A stretch of DNA of 64,000 bases, taken from Thermaerobacter marianensis DSM 12885. Its GTDB lineage: Bacteria; Bacillota; Sulfobacillia; Thermaerobacterales; Thermaerobacteraceae. The stretch is from positions 744,001-808,000 of the forward strand of contig NC_014831.1 in the NCBI RefSeq assembly GCF_000184705.1. The letters run 5' to 3'. The first letter of the stretch is position 1. Each line of letters opens with the position of its first letter. The notes under the pieces are model-generated. The model had not been told where the DNA came from. It made no database searches and saw only the letters and a program-made list of their open reading frames with translations. Shown here piece after piece: positions 6,736 through 14,017 of the stretch. A program made the translations under genes and the position numbers.

Positions 6736-8067
6736 TCAGTCGCCGGCGCCACGGGCGGACGCCGGGGCCGGTGCCATCACGGGTGTGGCTGGCAGAGGCG
6801 CCACCCCTGGCACCGTCGTGGCGGCGGCGACAAACTCGGGATACGCCACGGTGTCGTGCTCGCCCAGGTCGAGGCCGTGCTCTTCTTCCTGGGGCGTCAC
6901 CCGCAGGCCCATGGTGGCCTTGATCAGGGCAAAGGTGACGTAGGAGGCGGCGAAGGTCCACACGGCCACCGCGACCACCCCGATGAACTGGGCGACCAGC
7001 AGCTGGCTGCCGCCACCGAAGAGCAGGCCCTGTTCCTCATGGAAGAGGCCGACCGCCAGGGTGCCCCAGACGCCGGCGGCACCATGGACGGGGATGGCGC
7101 CGACCGCATCGTCCACGTGCCACCGCTCCAGGAGGGCCGTTCCTGCGAGGACGGCGAGGCCGCCCACGCCGCCGATGACGATCGAGCTGGCAGGGCTCAC
7201 CCAGGCCGTTCCGGCGGTGATGGCCACCAACCCGCCCAGGGTGCCATTGAGGGCGGCCTCCACGTCGGGCTTGCCCTGCTTGAGCCACGCCGCCAGCAAG
7301 GCCGCCAGGGCACCGGCCGCCGCCCCCAGGTTGGTGGTCACGGCGATGCGGGCGATATTGGCATCGGTGGCAGCCAGGGTGCTGCCGGGGTTGAAGCCGA
7401 ACCAGCCGAACCAGAGGATGAAGACGCCCAGGGCCGCGAGGGTGACGCTGTGACCGCGAATCTTGTGGGGCCGCCCGTCAGGGCCGAAGCGCCCCAACCG
7501 GGGACCCAGCAGGATCAAGCCGGCCAGCGCTGCCCACGCACCGACGGAATGCACCACCGTCGAGCCCGCGAAGTCCAGCATGCCGAGTTGGGCGAGCCAT
7601 CCCCCGCCCCAGATCCAGTGCCCGACCACCGGGTAGATCAGCACGGACATGACCGCGCTGAAGACCAGGTAGGAGGCGAACTTCGTCCGTTCGGCCATGG
7701 CGCCCGAGACGATGGTGGCCGAAGTACCGGCAAAGACCGTCTGGAACATGAGGAACGCCAGGAACGGCAGCGACAGGCCGAGGTGGCCGAAGCCGGCCTC
7801 CTGGCTGAACCAGCCCGTCGTCCCGACCAGCCCGGCGGCGTCGGCGCCGAACATCAGGGCGAAACCGACGGCCCAGTAAGCCAGCGAGGCGACGGCGAAG
7901 TCCATCAGGTTCTTCAGGACGATGTTGGCCGCGTTCTTGGCGCGCGTGAAGCCCGCTTCGACCAGTGCAAAACCCGCCTGCATGAAAAAGACCAGAAAGG
8001 CGGCCAACAACGTCCACGCCGTGTTGAGGGCAACCGCCACCGCGTCGGCACTGACGGCCTCCGGCAT
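6736..8067 (-). CDS. amt: ammonium transporter (Amt family)
   Basis: A 443-residue integral membrane protein with about 11 predicted hydrophobic helices, which moves ammonium or ammonia across the cytoplasmic membrane as a trimer. Seen: the early helix FLVFFMQAGFALVEAGF, then TRAKNAANIVLKNLMDF, and the two pore histidines in STVVHSVGAWAAL (about residue 170) and AIPVHGAAGVWG (about residue 324). The length is normal for the family. Start: ATG at 8067, preceded on the minus strand by GGGAGGGAGTGAGG; upstream residues in the same frame are low-complexity. No GlnK/PII gene follows, unlike the usual amtB-glnK pairing. Its leader of about 190 bases carries an ANTAR-type dual hairpin and an overlapping terminator, so it should be switched together with glnR-glnA. 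Confidence 0.96.
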   Translation of the reverse strand: MPEAVSADAVAVALNTAWTLLAAFLVFFMQAGFALVEAGFTRAKNAANIVLKNLMDFAVASLAYWAVGFALMFGADAAGLVGTTGWFSQEAGFGHLGLSLPFLAFLMFQTVFAGTSATIVSGAMAERTKFASYLVFSAVMSVLIYPVVGHWIWGGGWLAQLGMLDFAGSTVVHSVGAWAALAGLILLGPRLGRFGPDGRPHKIRGHSVTLAALGVFILWFGWFGFNPGSTLAATDANIARIAVTTNLGAAAGALAALLAAWLKQGKPDVEAALNGTLGGLVAITAGTAWVSPASSIVIGGVGGLAVLAGTALLERWHVDDAVGAIPVHGAAGVWGTLAVGLFHEEQGLLFGGGSQLLVAQFIGVVAVAVWTFAASYVTFALIKATMGLRVTPQEEEHGLDLGEHDTVAYPEFVAAATTVPGVAPLPATPVMAPAPASARGAGD

Positions 8068-8121
8068 GACCCTCACTCCCTCCCACGAGCTGTAAGCCGA
8101 GCACAGCAGCAGGGACCGCCA

Positions 8122-8164
8122 CAACAAGCAAAGCCCACCCGCAGCGCTGCGGCTGCAGGTGGGC
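8122..8164 (-). terminator. intrinsic terminator (attenuator) upstream of amt
   Basis: On the minus strand GCCCACC (8164-8158) pairs with GGTGGGC (8139-8133), with an inner stem around GCGC, followed by the T-rich tail TTTGCTTGTTGT (8132-8121). It lies about 65 bases upstream of the amt start codon. Its first four bases, GCCC, are also the 3' side of ANTAR hairpin P2. Confidence 0.78.
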
Positions 8165-8193
8165 TCCGTTGCCCGTAGCGGACGCCGCTGTCC
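8161..8193 (-). promoter_or_regulatory. ANTAR-type dual-hairpin RNA element in the amt leader
   Basis: On the minus strand P1 is GGAC, loop AGCGGC, GTCC (8193-8180). After a 5-base linker (GCTAC), P2 is GGGC, loop AACGGA, GCCC (8174-8161). Both loops have A at position 1 and G at position 4. P2 differs from P2 of the glnR leader by a single loop base. The GCCC of P2 also starts the terminator arm, the same mutually exclusive layout as in the glnR leader. Confidence 0.82.
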
Positions 8194-8265
8194 TGCCCCG
8201 GCCCTGCCTGCGCGCACCCCCGCCTGCGGGGCTGCGGGGCACGCTGCAGGTCGACCTCACTTCCG

Positions 8266-8294
8266 ACGGTAGGGACCTCCTGCCGGGCCGTCAA
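8266..8294 (-). promoter_or_regulatory. probable promoter for amt
   Basis: On the minus strand TTGACG (8294-8289), a 17-base spacer and TACCGT (8271-8266). The -35 box is good and the -10 box moderate. It would give a leader of about 190 bases that includes the ANTAR element and the attenuator. Confidence 0.55.
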
Positions 8295-8586
8295 CGATCC
8301 CGCGTTGACCGCCCCCTGACCATCCCCTGACCAGAAGATGACGGTTGGAGGAGCCTGCAGGAGAGCCGCCGGCCGCCACCCCTGCGGGCCCGCCGCTGCC
8401 GTCCCTCGCCTGGAGCGCTGACGCCTCGGGCGGGCCCGGCCGGAGGGACAGGCACGGCCCAGGGGAGCCCGCGTACCATGGCCCAGGCAGGATGGGCACC
8501 TGCCCGGCCTCGCCCAGGAAGGGCCCTGCCGGCCAGGCTGCAGTTTCCGGCCGGGCCTGCCGCCTGCCAGAGGAGGTCGAAAACCC
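8295..8586 (+). other. upstream region of asnB
   Basis: No gene is seen. A TTGACC at 8305-8310 could be a -35 box for asnB but lacks a clear -10. A 6-bp stem GGCAGG with CCTGCC around a 7-base loop lies near 8487-8505, and GC-rich inverted repeats lie near 8525-8560. These do not match the ANTAR pattern closely enough to call. Confidence 0.4.
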
Positions 8587-10431
8587 ATGTGCGGTATCGC
8601 GGGCTGGATCGACTGGGAGCGGGATCTCACCCGGGAGGGGGCCGTGCTGAAAGCCATGACCGGCACCCTGGCGTGCCGTGGCCCCGACGACCACGGGTAC
8701 TGGATCTCCCGCCACGCCGCCATCGGTCACCGGCGCCTGATCGTCATCGACCCGGCCGGCGGCGCGCAGCCCATGGTGCGGGAGCGGGGCGGGACCCCGT
8801 TCGTGCTGAGTTACAACGGCGAGCTCTACAACACCGCCGAACTGCGCCGGGAACTGGAGTCCCTGGGCTACACCTTCCGCACCCGCTCGGACACCGAAGT
8901 GGTGCTGTTGGCCTACCTGGCCTGGGGGGTGCGGGCGCCCGAGCGGCTCAACGGCATCTTTGCCTTCGCCGTGTGGGACGAAGCCGGCCAGCGGCTCTTC
9001 CTGGCCCGGGACCGGCTGGGCGTCAAGCCCCTGTTCTACGTCGCCCGCGGCCCCACCTTCCTGTTCGGCTCGGAGCCCAAGGCCCTGCTGGCCCACCCGG
9101 AGGTGGAACCCGTGGTGGACGCCGAGGGGCTGGTGGAGATCTTCGCCGTGGGACCCGCCCGGACGCCGGGGCACGGAGTGTTCCGCGACGTCCGCGAGCT
9201 CCTGCCCGGGCACTATCTGGTCTGGGACCGCCAGGGCCTCCACCACGGCTGCTACTGGCGGCTGGAGAGCCGGCCCCACGCGGATCCGCCGGCGGAGACG
9301 GTGGCCACGGTGCGGGAGCTGCTGGCCGACGCCGCCCGGCGCCAGCTGGTCTCCGACGTCCCCATCTGCACGCTGCTGTCGGGCGGGCTCGACTCCAGCG
9401 CCATCACCGCCTTCGCCGCCCGCGCCGTGGCGGAAAGGGGGCAGGGCCCGCTGCGCACCTACTCGGTGGACTACGCCGGCAACGAGCGGTTCTTCCGGCC
9501 GGACGACTTCCAGCCCGAGGCCGACGCGCCCTACGTGGCGCTGATGGTCCGCACCCTGGGCACCGACCACCGGGTGGTGCGCATCACCACCGAAGAACTG
9601 GTGGAGGCCCTGCCGCGGGCGGTGACGGCCCGGGACCTGCCGGGCATGGCCGACATCGACGCGTCCCTGCTGCTCTTCTGCCGGGAGATCAAGCAGGGGG
9701 CCACCGTGGCCCTGTCGGGGGAGTGCGCCGACGAGGTCTTCTGCGGGTATCCCTGGTTCTACCGCCCGGACGCTCTGGAAGCCCGGACCTTTCCCTGGTC
9801 CCTGAAGGTGGACGCCCGGCTGCAGGTGCTGGACCCCGGGCTGCGGGCGGCCCTCCGGCCCGAGGAGTACCTGGCCGACCGGTACCAGCAGGCCCTGGCG
9901 GAGGTGCCGCGCCTGGACGGGGAAGAACCGGCTGCCGCCCGCCGGCGGGAGATCGCCTACCTGACCCTGACCCGCTGGATGCCCGTGCTGCTGGACCGCA
10001 AGGACCGCATGAGCATGGCCGTGGGGCTGGAGGTGCGCGTCCCCTTCTGCGACCACCGGCTGGTGGAGTACGTGTGGAACGTGCCCTGGGAGCTGAAGAC
10101 CATGGGCGGGCGGGAGAAAGGGCTGCTGCGCCACGCGCTGGCGGGCGTCCTGCCGGAGCAGGTCCTGTGGCGGAAGAAGAGCCCGTACCCCAAGACCTTC
10201 AACCCCGCCTACCTGGCCGCCATGCGGGCCTGGGTGCAGTCCATCCTGGACGACCCGGCCTCCCCGCTGCGGCCCCTGGTCGACCCGGCGGCGGTGCGGG
10301 CGCTGGTGCGGGCGGAGGGGGAGTTCGACATCCCCTGGTTCGGCCAGCTCATGCGCCGGCCGCAGCTTTTGGCCTACCTGGCCCAGGTGGACCTGTGGCT
10401 GCGCAAGTACAAGGTGCGGGTGGCGGTGTGA
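8587..10431 (+). CDS. asnB: asparagine synthetase (glutamine-hydrolysing)
   Basis: A 614-residue enzyme that makes asparagine from aspartate, ATP and glutamine-derived ammonia. The N-terminal class II glutaminase domain starts MCGIAGWIDWERD with Cys2 as nucleophile after Met removal. The synthetase half has the PPi-loop SGGLDSSAITA at about residue 264. Later hallmarks include SGECADEVFCGYPWFY and MAVGLEVRVPFCDHRLVEY. Start: ATG 8587 with AGAGGAGG about 10 bases upstream. It is divergent from amt across a shared 520-base region and belongs to the nitrogen block. The sequence near residues 285-310 (QGPLRTYSVDYAGN) is typical of the AsnB group found in high-GC Firmicutes and actinobacteria. A convergent terminator separates it from yceI. 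Confidence 0.96.
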   Translation: MCGIAGWIDWERDLTREGAVLKAMTGTLACRGPDDHGYWISRHAAIGHRRLIVIDPAGGAQPMVRERGGTPFVLSYNGELYNTAELRRELESLGYTFRTRSDTEVVLLAYLAWGVRAPERLNGIFAFAVWDEAGQRLFLARDRLGVKPLFYVARGPTFLFGSEPKALLAHPEVEPVVDAEGLVEIFAVGPARTPGHGVFRDVRELLPGHYLVWDRQGLHHGCYWRLESRPHADPPAETVATVRELLADAARRQLVSDVPICTLLSGGLDSSAITAFAARAVAERGQGPLRTYSVDYAGNERFFRPDDFQPEADAPYVALMVRTLGTDHRVVRITTEELVEALPRAVTARDLPGMADIDASLLLFCREIKQGATVALSGECADEVFCGYPWFYRPDALEARTFPWSLKVDARLQVLDPGLRAALRPEEYLADRYQQALAEVPRLDGEEPAAARRREIAYLTLTRWMPVLLDRKDRMSMAVGLEVRVPFCDHRLVEYVWNVPWELKTMGGREKGLLRHALAGVLPEQVLWRKKSPYPKTFNPAYLAAMRAWVQSILDDPASPLRPLVDPAAVRALVRAEGEFDIPWFGQLMRRPQLLAYLAQVDLWLRKYKVRVAV

Positions 10432-10527
10432 TCCCTGCTGCCGGTGGCGTGGCTTCCGGGGAGCAGGGCGCGCCGGGCAGAGCGGGGCCGAACGGAGCGG
10501 AACGGGCGGGGGCTCGCCCGGAACGGG

Positions 10528-10560
10528 GCGGGGCGGCCCGGATCTGCCGGGCCGCCCCGC
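10528..10560. terminator. terminator hairpin between asnB and yceI
   Basis: A perfect 14-bp stem GCGGGGCGGCCCGG (10528-10541) with CCGGGCCGCCCCGC (10547-10560), loop ATCTG, between convergent genes. Confidence 0.65.
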
Positions 10561-10654
10561 GCTCCATCGCCCGCCGCTCCATCGGCCCACAGGCCCCTGG
10601 CCATCCGGCCACCCGGCCCCGGCCGGGCGGCGCTGCCGGATGATGCCCCCGGCC

Positions 10655-11218
10655 TCAGCCCTGGTTCTGGGCCTGCTTGATCAGCTGGACGTCCACGCTC
10701 ACGCGGACCTCGTCGCCCACCAGGACGCCGCCGGACTCCAGCAGCATGTTCCACTGCAGGCCGAAGTCCTTGCGGTTCACCTTGGTCTCGGCGTGAAAGG
10801 CGGCCCGCTCCTGGCCCCACGGGTCCTTGCCGCCGCCCTCGTAGGTCAGGTCCCAGGTGACCTCCTTGGTGACCCCGCGGATGGTCAGGTCGCCGGTGAC
10901 CTTGTAGCGGTTGTCGCCGGTCTTTTCGATGCGGCGGCTGCGGAACTCGATGGTGGGGTGGTTGGCCACGTCGAAGAACTCCGCCGAGCGCAGGTGCTCG
11001 TCGCGCTGGGGCTCCCGGGTGTCCACGGTGGAGGCGTCGATGCGGGCCTCCAGGGTGGCACCCTGGCTCAGGTCCTGGATGTCCGGCGCCTCCAGGAAGC
11101 CCTCGATCTTGCCGAAGTGCCCCTTGACCGTGGAGATCATCATGTGCCGGACGGCAAACTCCACGGTGCTGTGGGACGCGTCGATGGTCCACCGCGTTGC
11201 CGTGGTGGTGTCGGCCAC
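10655..11218 (-). CDS. YceI-family lipid/isoprenoid-binding protein
   Basis: A 187-residue protein with the YceI pattern throughout: WTIDASHSTVEFAVRHMM, VKGHFGKIEGF, the segment THP-like FDVANHPTIEFRS, and VTGDLTIRGVTKEVTWDL. The family forms a lipocalin-like barrel that binds polyprenoids or fatty amides and is often stress-induced. No signal peptide is seen, so it should be cytoplasmic, as in several Gram-positive members. Start: ATG 11218 on the minus strand with GGGAGGTCGGGATC upstream. Its promoter faces that of an HxlR regulator and is covered by inverted repeats, so HxlR control is likely. Confidence 0.93.
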   Translation of the reverse strand: MADTTTATRWTIDASHSTVEFAVRHMMISTVKGHFGKIEGFLEAPDIQDLSQGATLEARIDASTVDTREPQRDEHLRSAEFFDVANHPTIEFRSRRIEKTGDNRYKVTGDLTIRGVTKEVTWDLTYEGGGKDPWGQERAAFHAETKVNRKDFGLQWNMLLESGGVLVGDEVRVSVDVQLIKQAQNQG

Positions 11219-11281
11219 GATCCCGACCTCCCTGTGTGGGCCGGTCCGGTGCCGGGCGGCGGCACCCGTCCCGGACTGCGA

Positions 11282-11358
11282 TAGTAACGCACGCTCCGGC
11301 CCGTTACTAACTTTAAATTAGCAACTCTATCGTATAGTGCGACTTTCCGGACTGTCAA
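11282..11358 (-). promoter_or_regulatory. yceI promoter with inverted-repeat operators
   Basis: On the minus strand TTGACA (11358-11353), a 16-base spacer and TATACG (11336-11331). The presumed transcription start lies within an imperfect palindrome with arms GTTACTAAC (11303-11311) and ATTAGCAAC (11317-11325). A second, perfect inverted repeat has arms TAGTAACG (11282-11289) and CGTTACTA (11302-11309). The patch is markedly AT-rich for this genome and is the natural operator for the divergent HxlR-type regulator. Confidence 0.72.
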
Positions 11359-11553
11359 CGGGAATGCTACCATCGAATCAGGACCACCAAATCAGGACCC
11401 CCTTCGGGCCGCAGGCCGGGTGACGAGCCGGTGCCTGGGGCCCGGCGGCGCCGGGTCGCGCGATGCGGCCGCCGCGGCCGTCCGACCACGGGCTGCGGTG
11501 GCCCAGTGGCTGCGCTCGTCCGACACGTTCGGGAAAGGAGGTGGCCACCGCCC

Positions 11554-12003
11554 TTGGATCCGGTGAAAGTGTGCCCGCGGTACGAGCAGGCCGTGCAGAT
11601 CCTGGGGAAAAAGTGGACGGGCCTGATCCTCCGGGTGCTCATGACGGGCAAGAAGCGGTTCTGCGACTTCAAGGCCAGCCTTCCCGAGATGAGCGACCGC
11701 ATGCTCTCCGAGCGCCTCAAGGAGCTGGAAGAAGCCGGCATTCTCGTCCGCCACGTGCGCGACACCCGTCCGGTGCTGATCGAGTATGAGCTGACCGAAA
11801 AGGGACGCGCCCTGGAGCCGGTGGTGGCCGCCATCCAGGCCTGGGCCGACCGGTGGTGCGACGGGGTCGCGAGCCATGCGCCGGACGGGGACGCCGGCGG
11901 CCGCCCTGCGGGCCCCGGCGGCCCTTCCGACGACGACGCCGGCCATCCCTGGGCCGGTACGGGAAGGCCCTCGGACGAAGCCCCGGCGGAAACGGCACGG
12001 TGA
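11554..12003 (+). CDS. HxlR-family transcriptional regulator
   Basis: A 149-residue winged-helix protein. Core pattern: CPRYEQAVQILGKKWTGLIL, then ETMSDRMLSERLKELEE-like (seen as PEMSDRMLSERLKELEEAGI), then VLIEYELTEKGRALEPV, all typical of HxlR. A Cys in the second-to-third turn (VCPRYEQ) matches the conserved redox Cys of several members. Start: TTG 11554, because AGGAGGTG (11536-11543) lies 10 bases upstream; the next in-frame GTG at 11563 is too far. The last 40 residues are Gly/Pro/Asp-rich and disordered. It is divergent from yceI, whose promoter holds palindromes of the TTACTA/TAGTAA type, so it probably controls yceI and itself. Confidence 0.9.
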   Translation: MDPVKVCPRYEQAVQILGKKWTGLILRVLMTGKKRFCDFKASLPEMSDRMLSERLKELEEAGILVRHVRDTRPVLIEYELTEKGRALEPVVAAIQAWADRWCDGVASHAPDGDAGGRPAGPGGPSDDDAGHPWAGTGRPSDEAPAETAR

Positions 12004-12327
12004 CGCACGCCGGCCGGTACCTTGTCCCTCTCCGTCCCCTCCGCGTCCGCCCGCTGGTTTCGGCGCCCCGCGCACCGGCTGCACGCCCCTGCAGGTACCG
12101 GCGCCCCGGCGATCCTTTGCAGGCGCCCGGGCCCCTGGCGGCGAATGGGACTCCGGTGCGCGTGCCAACCTCTGCCGGTCGCGCCGCCGCTGCGGCGGCC
12201 GGTACGCCACCGGGGCGATGCCGGCCACCGCGGCGGTCACGGGGCCCAGGCCCGGCCGGGCCACCGGTGCCCTTGGCGCTGCCGGCGGCGCGCAGGCGCC
12301 GAGGGAGACGCAAAGGGGGAGATCCCG
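12004..12327 (+). other. gene-free stretch between hxlR and the esterase
   Basis: The reading frame of the esterase is open here, but the encoded sequence is Arg/Pro/Ala-rich with no family resemblance, and a good ribosome site occurs only just before 12328. No promoter or terminator is recognised with confidence. Confidence 0.4.
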
Positions 12328-13842
12328 GTGGCCACCGCCCGCGAGCTGCACGACGTGATCGTGGAAACCCGGTACGGCGCCGTCCGCGGCCGCAGCGACG
12401 GCACCGTCTGCGTGTGGAAGGGGGTGCCCTTCGCCCGCCCGCCGGTGGGCCCGCTGCGCTTCCGCCCGCCCGAACCGCCCGAGCCCTGGAGCGGCGTCCG
12501 CGACGCCACCCGCTTCGGTCCCGCCTCCGTCCAGCCCGAGGACCGGCTGATCAGCAACCTCACCGGCGGCGCCACCCTGCCCCAGGACGAAGACTGTCTC
12601 TACCTAAACATCTGGTCGCCGTCGCCCGACGGCCGCCGGCCCGTCATGGTGTGGATCCACGGCGGCGCCTACCTGACGGGGGCCGGGTCCATCCCCTGGT
12701 ACGACGGCACCGCCTTGGCCCGGGAAGGGGACGTGGTGGTCGTCACCCTTAACTACCGCCTGGGGGCCCTGGGCTTTTTGTACCTCGAAGACGCCTTCGG
12801 TCCCGAGTTCACCGGGTCGGGCAACCTGGGCATCCTCGACCAGATCGCCGCCCTGCGCTGGGTGCGGGAGAACATCGCCGCCTTCGGCGGGGACCCGGAC
12901 CGGGTCACCATCTTCGGCGAGTCTGCCGGCGCCGGCAGCGTGGGGGTGCTGCTGGCCGCGCCCGCCGCCCGCGGCCTGTTCCACCGGGCCATCCTGCAAA
13001 GCGGGTCGGGCGCCCTGGGGGTCCGCACCGCCGCCTCCGCCGCCCGGGTGGCGGCCCGGGTCCTGCAACACGCGGGGGTCGAACCCGGCGACCGGGAGGC
13101 CCTGCGGTCGCTGCCGGCCCGGGCCTGGGCGAACGCCGTGGCGGCCCTGGGGCCGGGCCTGCCCCTGGGCCCGGTGGTGGACGGCACCGTGCTGCCCGAG
13201 CACCCCATGGCCGCCCTGGCCCGCGGCGCCGCCCGGGACGTGGCCGTCCTCGTCGGGGTCAACAAGGACGAGTACAATTTGTTCGCCCTGCAGGATCCGG
13301 CCTGGCTGGGCGACGACGAGGCGGCGCTGCGCCAGCGGGTGGAGGCGGTGGTGGGGCCGGCGGCCGGGCGCCTGATCGAGTTCTACCGGAGCCGGGGCGA
13401 GGGGTCCCTGGGAAGGCGCCTCCTGCCCCTCATGAGCTACGCCGTGTTCGTCCGCGGGATGCTGGCCACCGCCGACGCCCAGGCGCGGGTGGGCGCGCCG
13501 GTGTGGGCGTACCGGTTTGACTTCGAAACGCCGGTGCTGGGCGGCGTCCTGGGGGCCTGCCACGCCCTGGAGATCCCCTTCGTGTTCAACACCCTGGACC
13601 GGGCCGGCGCCGACCGGTTCACCGGCACGGCGCCCGAGCGGTACGCCGTCGCCCAGGCGATGCACCGGGCCTGGATCGCCTTCGCCCGGGAGGGCAACCC
13701 GCAGCACGACGGGCTGCCGGAATGGCCGCGATACGACCTGGAGGAACGGGCCGTGATGGTCTTCGCCGTGGAACCGCGGGTGGAACGGGACCCCTGGCGG
13801 GCCGAGCGGGAGGTCTGGGCCGCGGCGGGGGTGGGGGCCTGA
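12328..13842 (+). CDS. type B carboxylesterase (alpha/beta hydrolase)
   Basis: A 504-residue enzyme of the carboxylesterase/para-nitrobenzyl-esterase family. Seen: GVPFARPPVGPLRFRPP at the N-terminus, EDCLYLNIW, the oxyanion-hole motif HGGAY, the nucleophile elbow GESAGAGSVG with Ser near residue 199, and the catalytic His in GACHALEIPFVFN. These are the family landmarks in their normal order. The protein has no signal peptide and should be cytoplasmic. Start: GTG 12328 with AAAGGGGGA about 8 bases upstream. The substrate cannot be read from sequence; the family hydrolyses carboxylic esters and carbamates. It converges on gltB with a strong terminator between. Confidence 0.95.
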   Translation: MATARELHDVIVETRYGAVRGRSDGTVCVWKGVPFARPPVGPLRFRPPEPPEPWSGVRDATRFGPASVQPEDRLISNLTGGATLPQDEDCLYLNIWSPSPDGRRPVMVWIHGGAYLTGAGSIPWYDGTALAREGDVVVVTLNYRLGALGFLYLEDAFGPEFTGSGNLGILDQIAALRWVRENIAAFGGDPDRVTIFGESAGAGSVGVLLAAPAARGLFHRAILQSGSGALGVRTAASAARVAARVLQHAGVEPGDREALRSLPARAWANAVAALGPGLPLGPVVDGTVLPEHPMAALARGAARDVAVLVGVNKDEYNLFALQDPAWLGDDEAALRQRVEAVVGPAAGRLIEFYRSRGEGSLGRRLLPLMSYAVFVRGMLATADAQARVGAPVWAYRFDFETPVLGGVLGACHALEIPFVFNTLDRAGADRFTGTAPERYAVAQAMHRAWIAFAREGNPQHDGLPEWPRYDLEERAVMVFAVEPRVERDPWRAEREVWAAAGVGA

Positions 13843-13971
13843 GCCGCCGGCCGGGCGCGCGGTGCACCAGGGGCACGGGCCGCTGGACGCGGGCGGCGCC
13901 CGCTTGCCGCTCGGCGGATCCGGATGAACGCCCGATGAGCGCCCGGCGGCACGGGGCGCATCAGGGGGGTA

Positions 13972-14005
13972 CGGCGGGGCCGGCCCGGGCGGGCCGGCCC
14001 CGCCG
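13972..14005. terminator. terminator hairpin between esterase gene and gltB
   Basis: A perfect 15-bp stem CGGCGGGGCCGGCCC (13972-13986) with GGGCCGGCCCCGCCG (13991-14005), 4-base loop, between convergent genes; no T-run. Confidence 0.65.
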
Positions 14006-14017
14006 CGTGGCGCAATG

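Noticed and set aside
8480-8586. Hairpins upstream of asnB as a third ANTAR element
   Set aside because: The candidate stems have 7-base and 5-base loops rather than hexaloops, and no terminator with a T-run follows, so the pattern fails although the gene would fit the regulon.
12004-12327. N-terminal extension of the carboxylesterase
   Set aside because: The frame is open, but residues are unlike the family and the ribosome site is at 12311-12319, next to the GTG at 12328.
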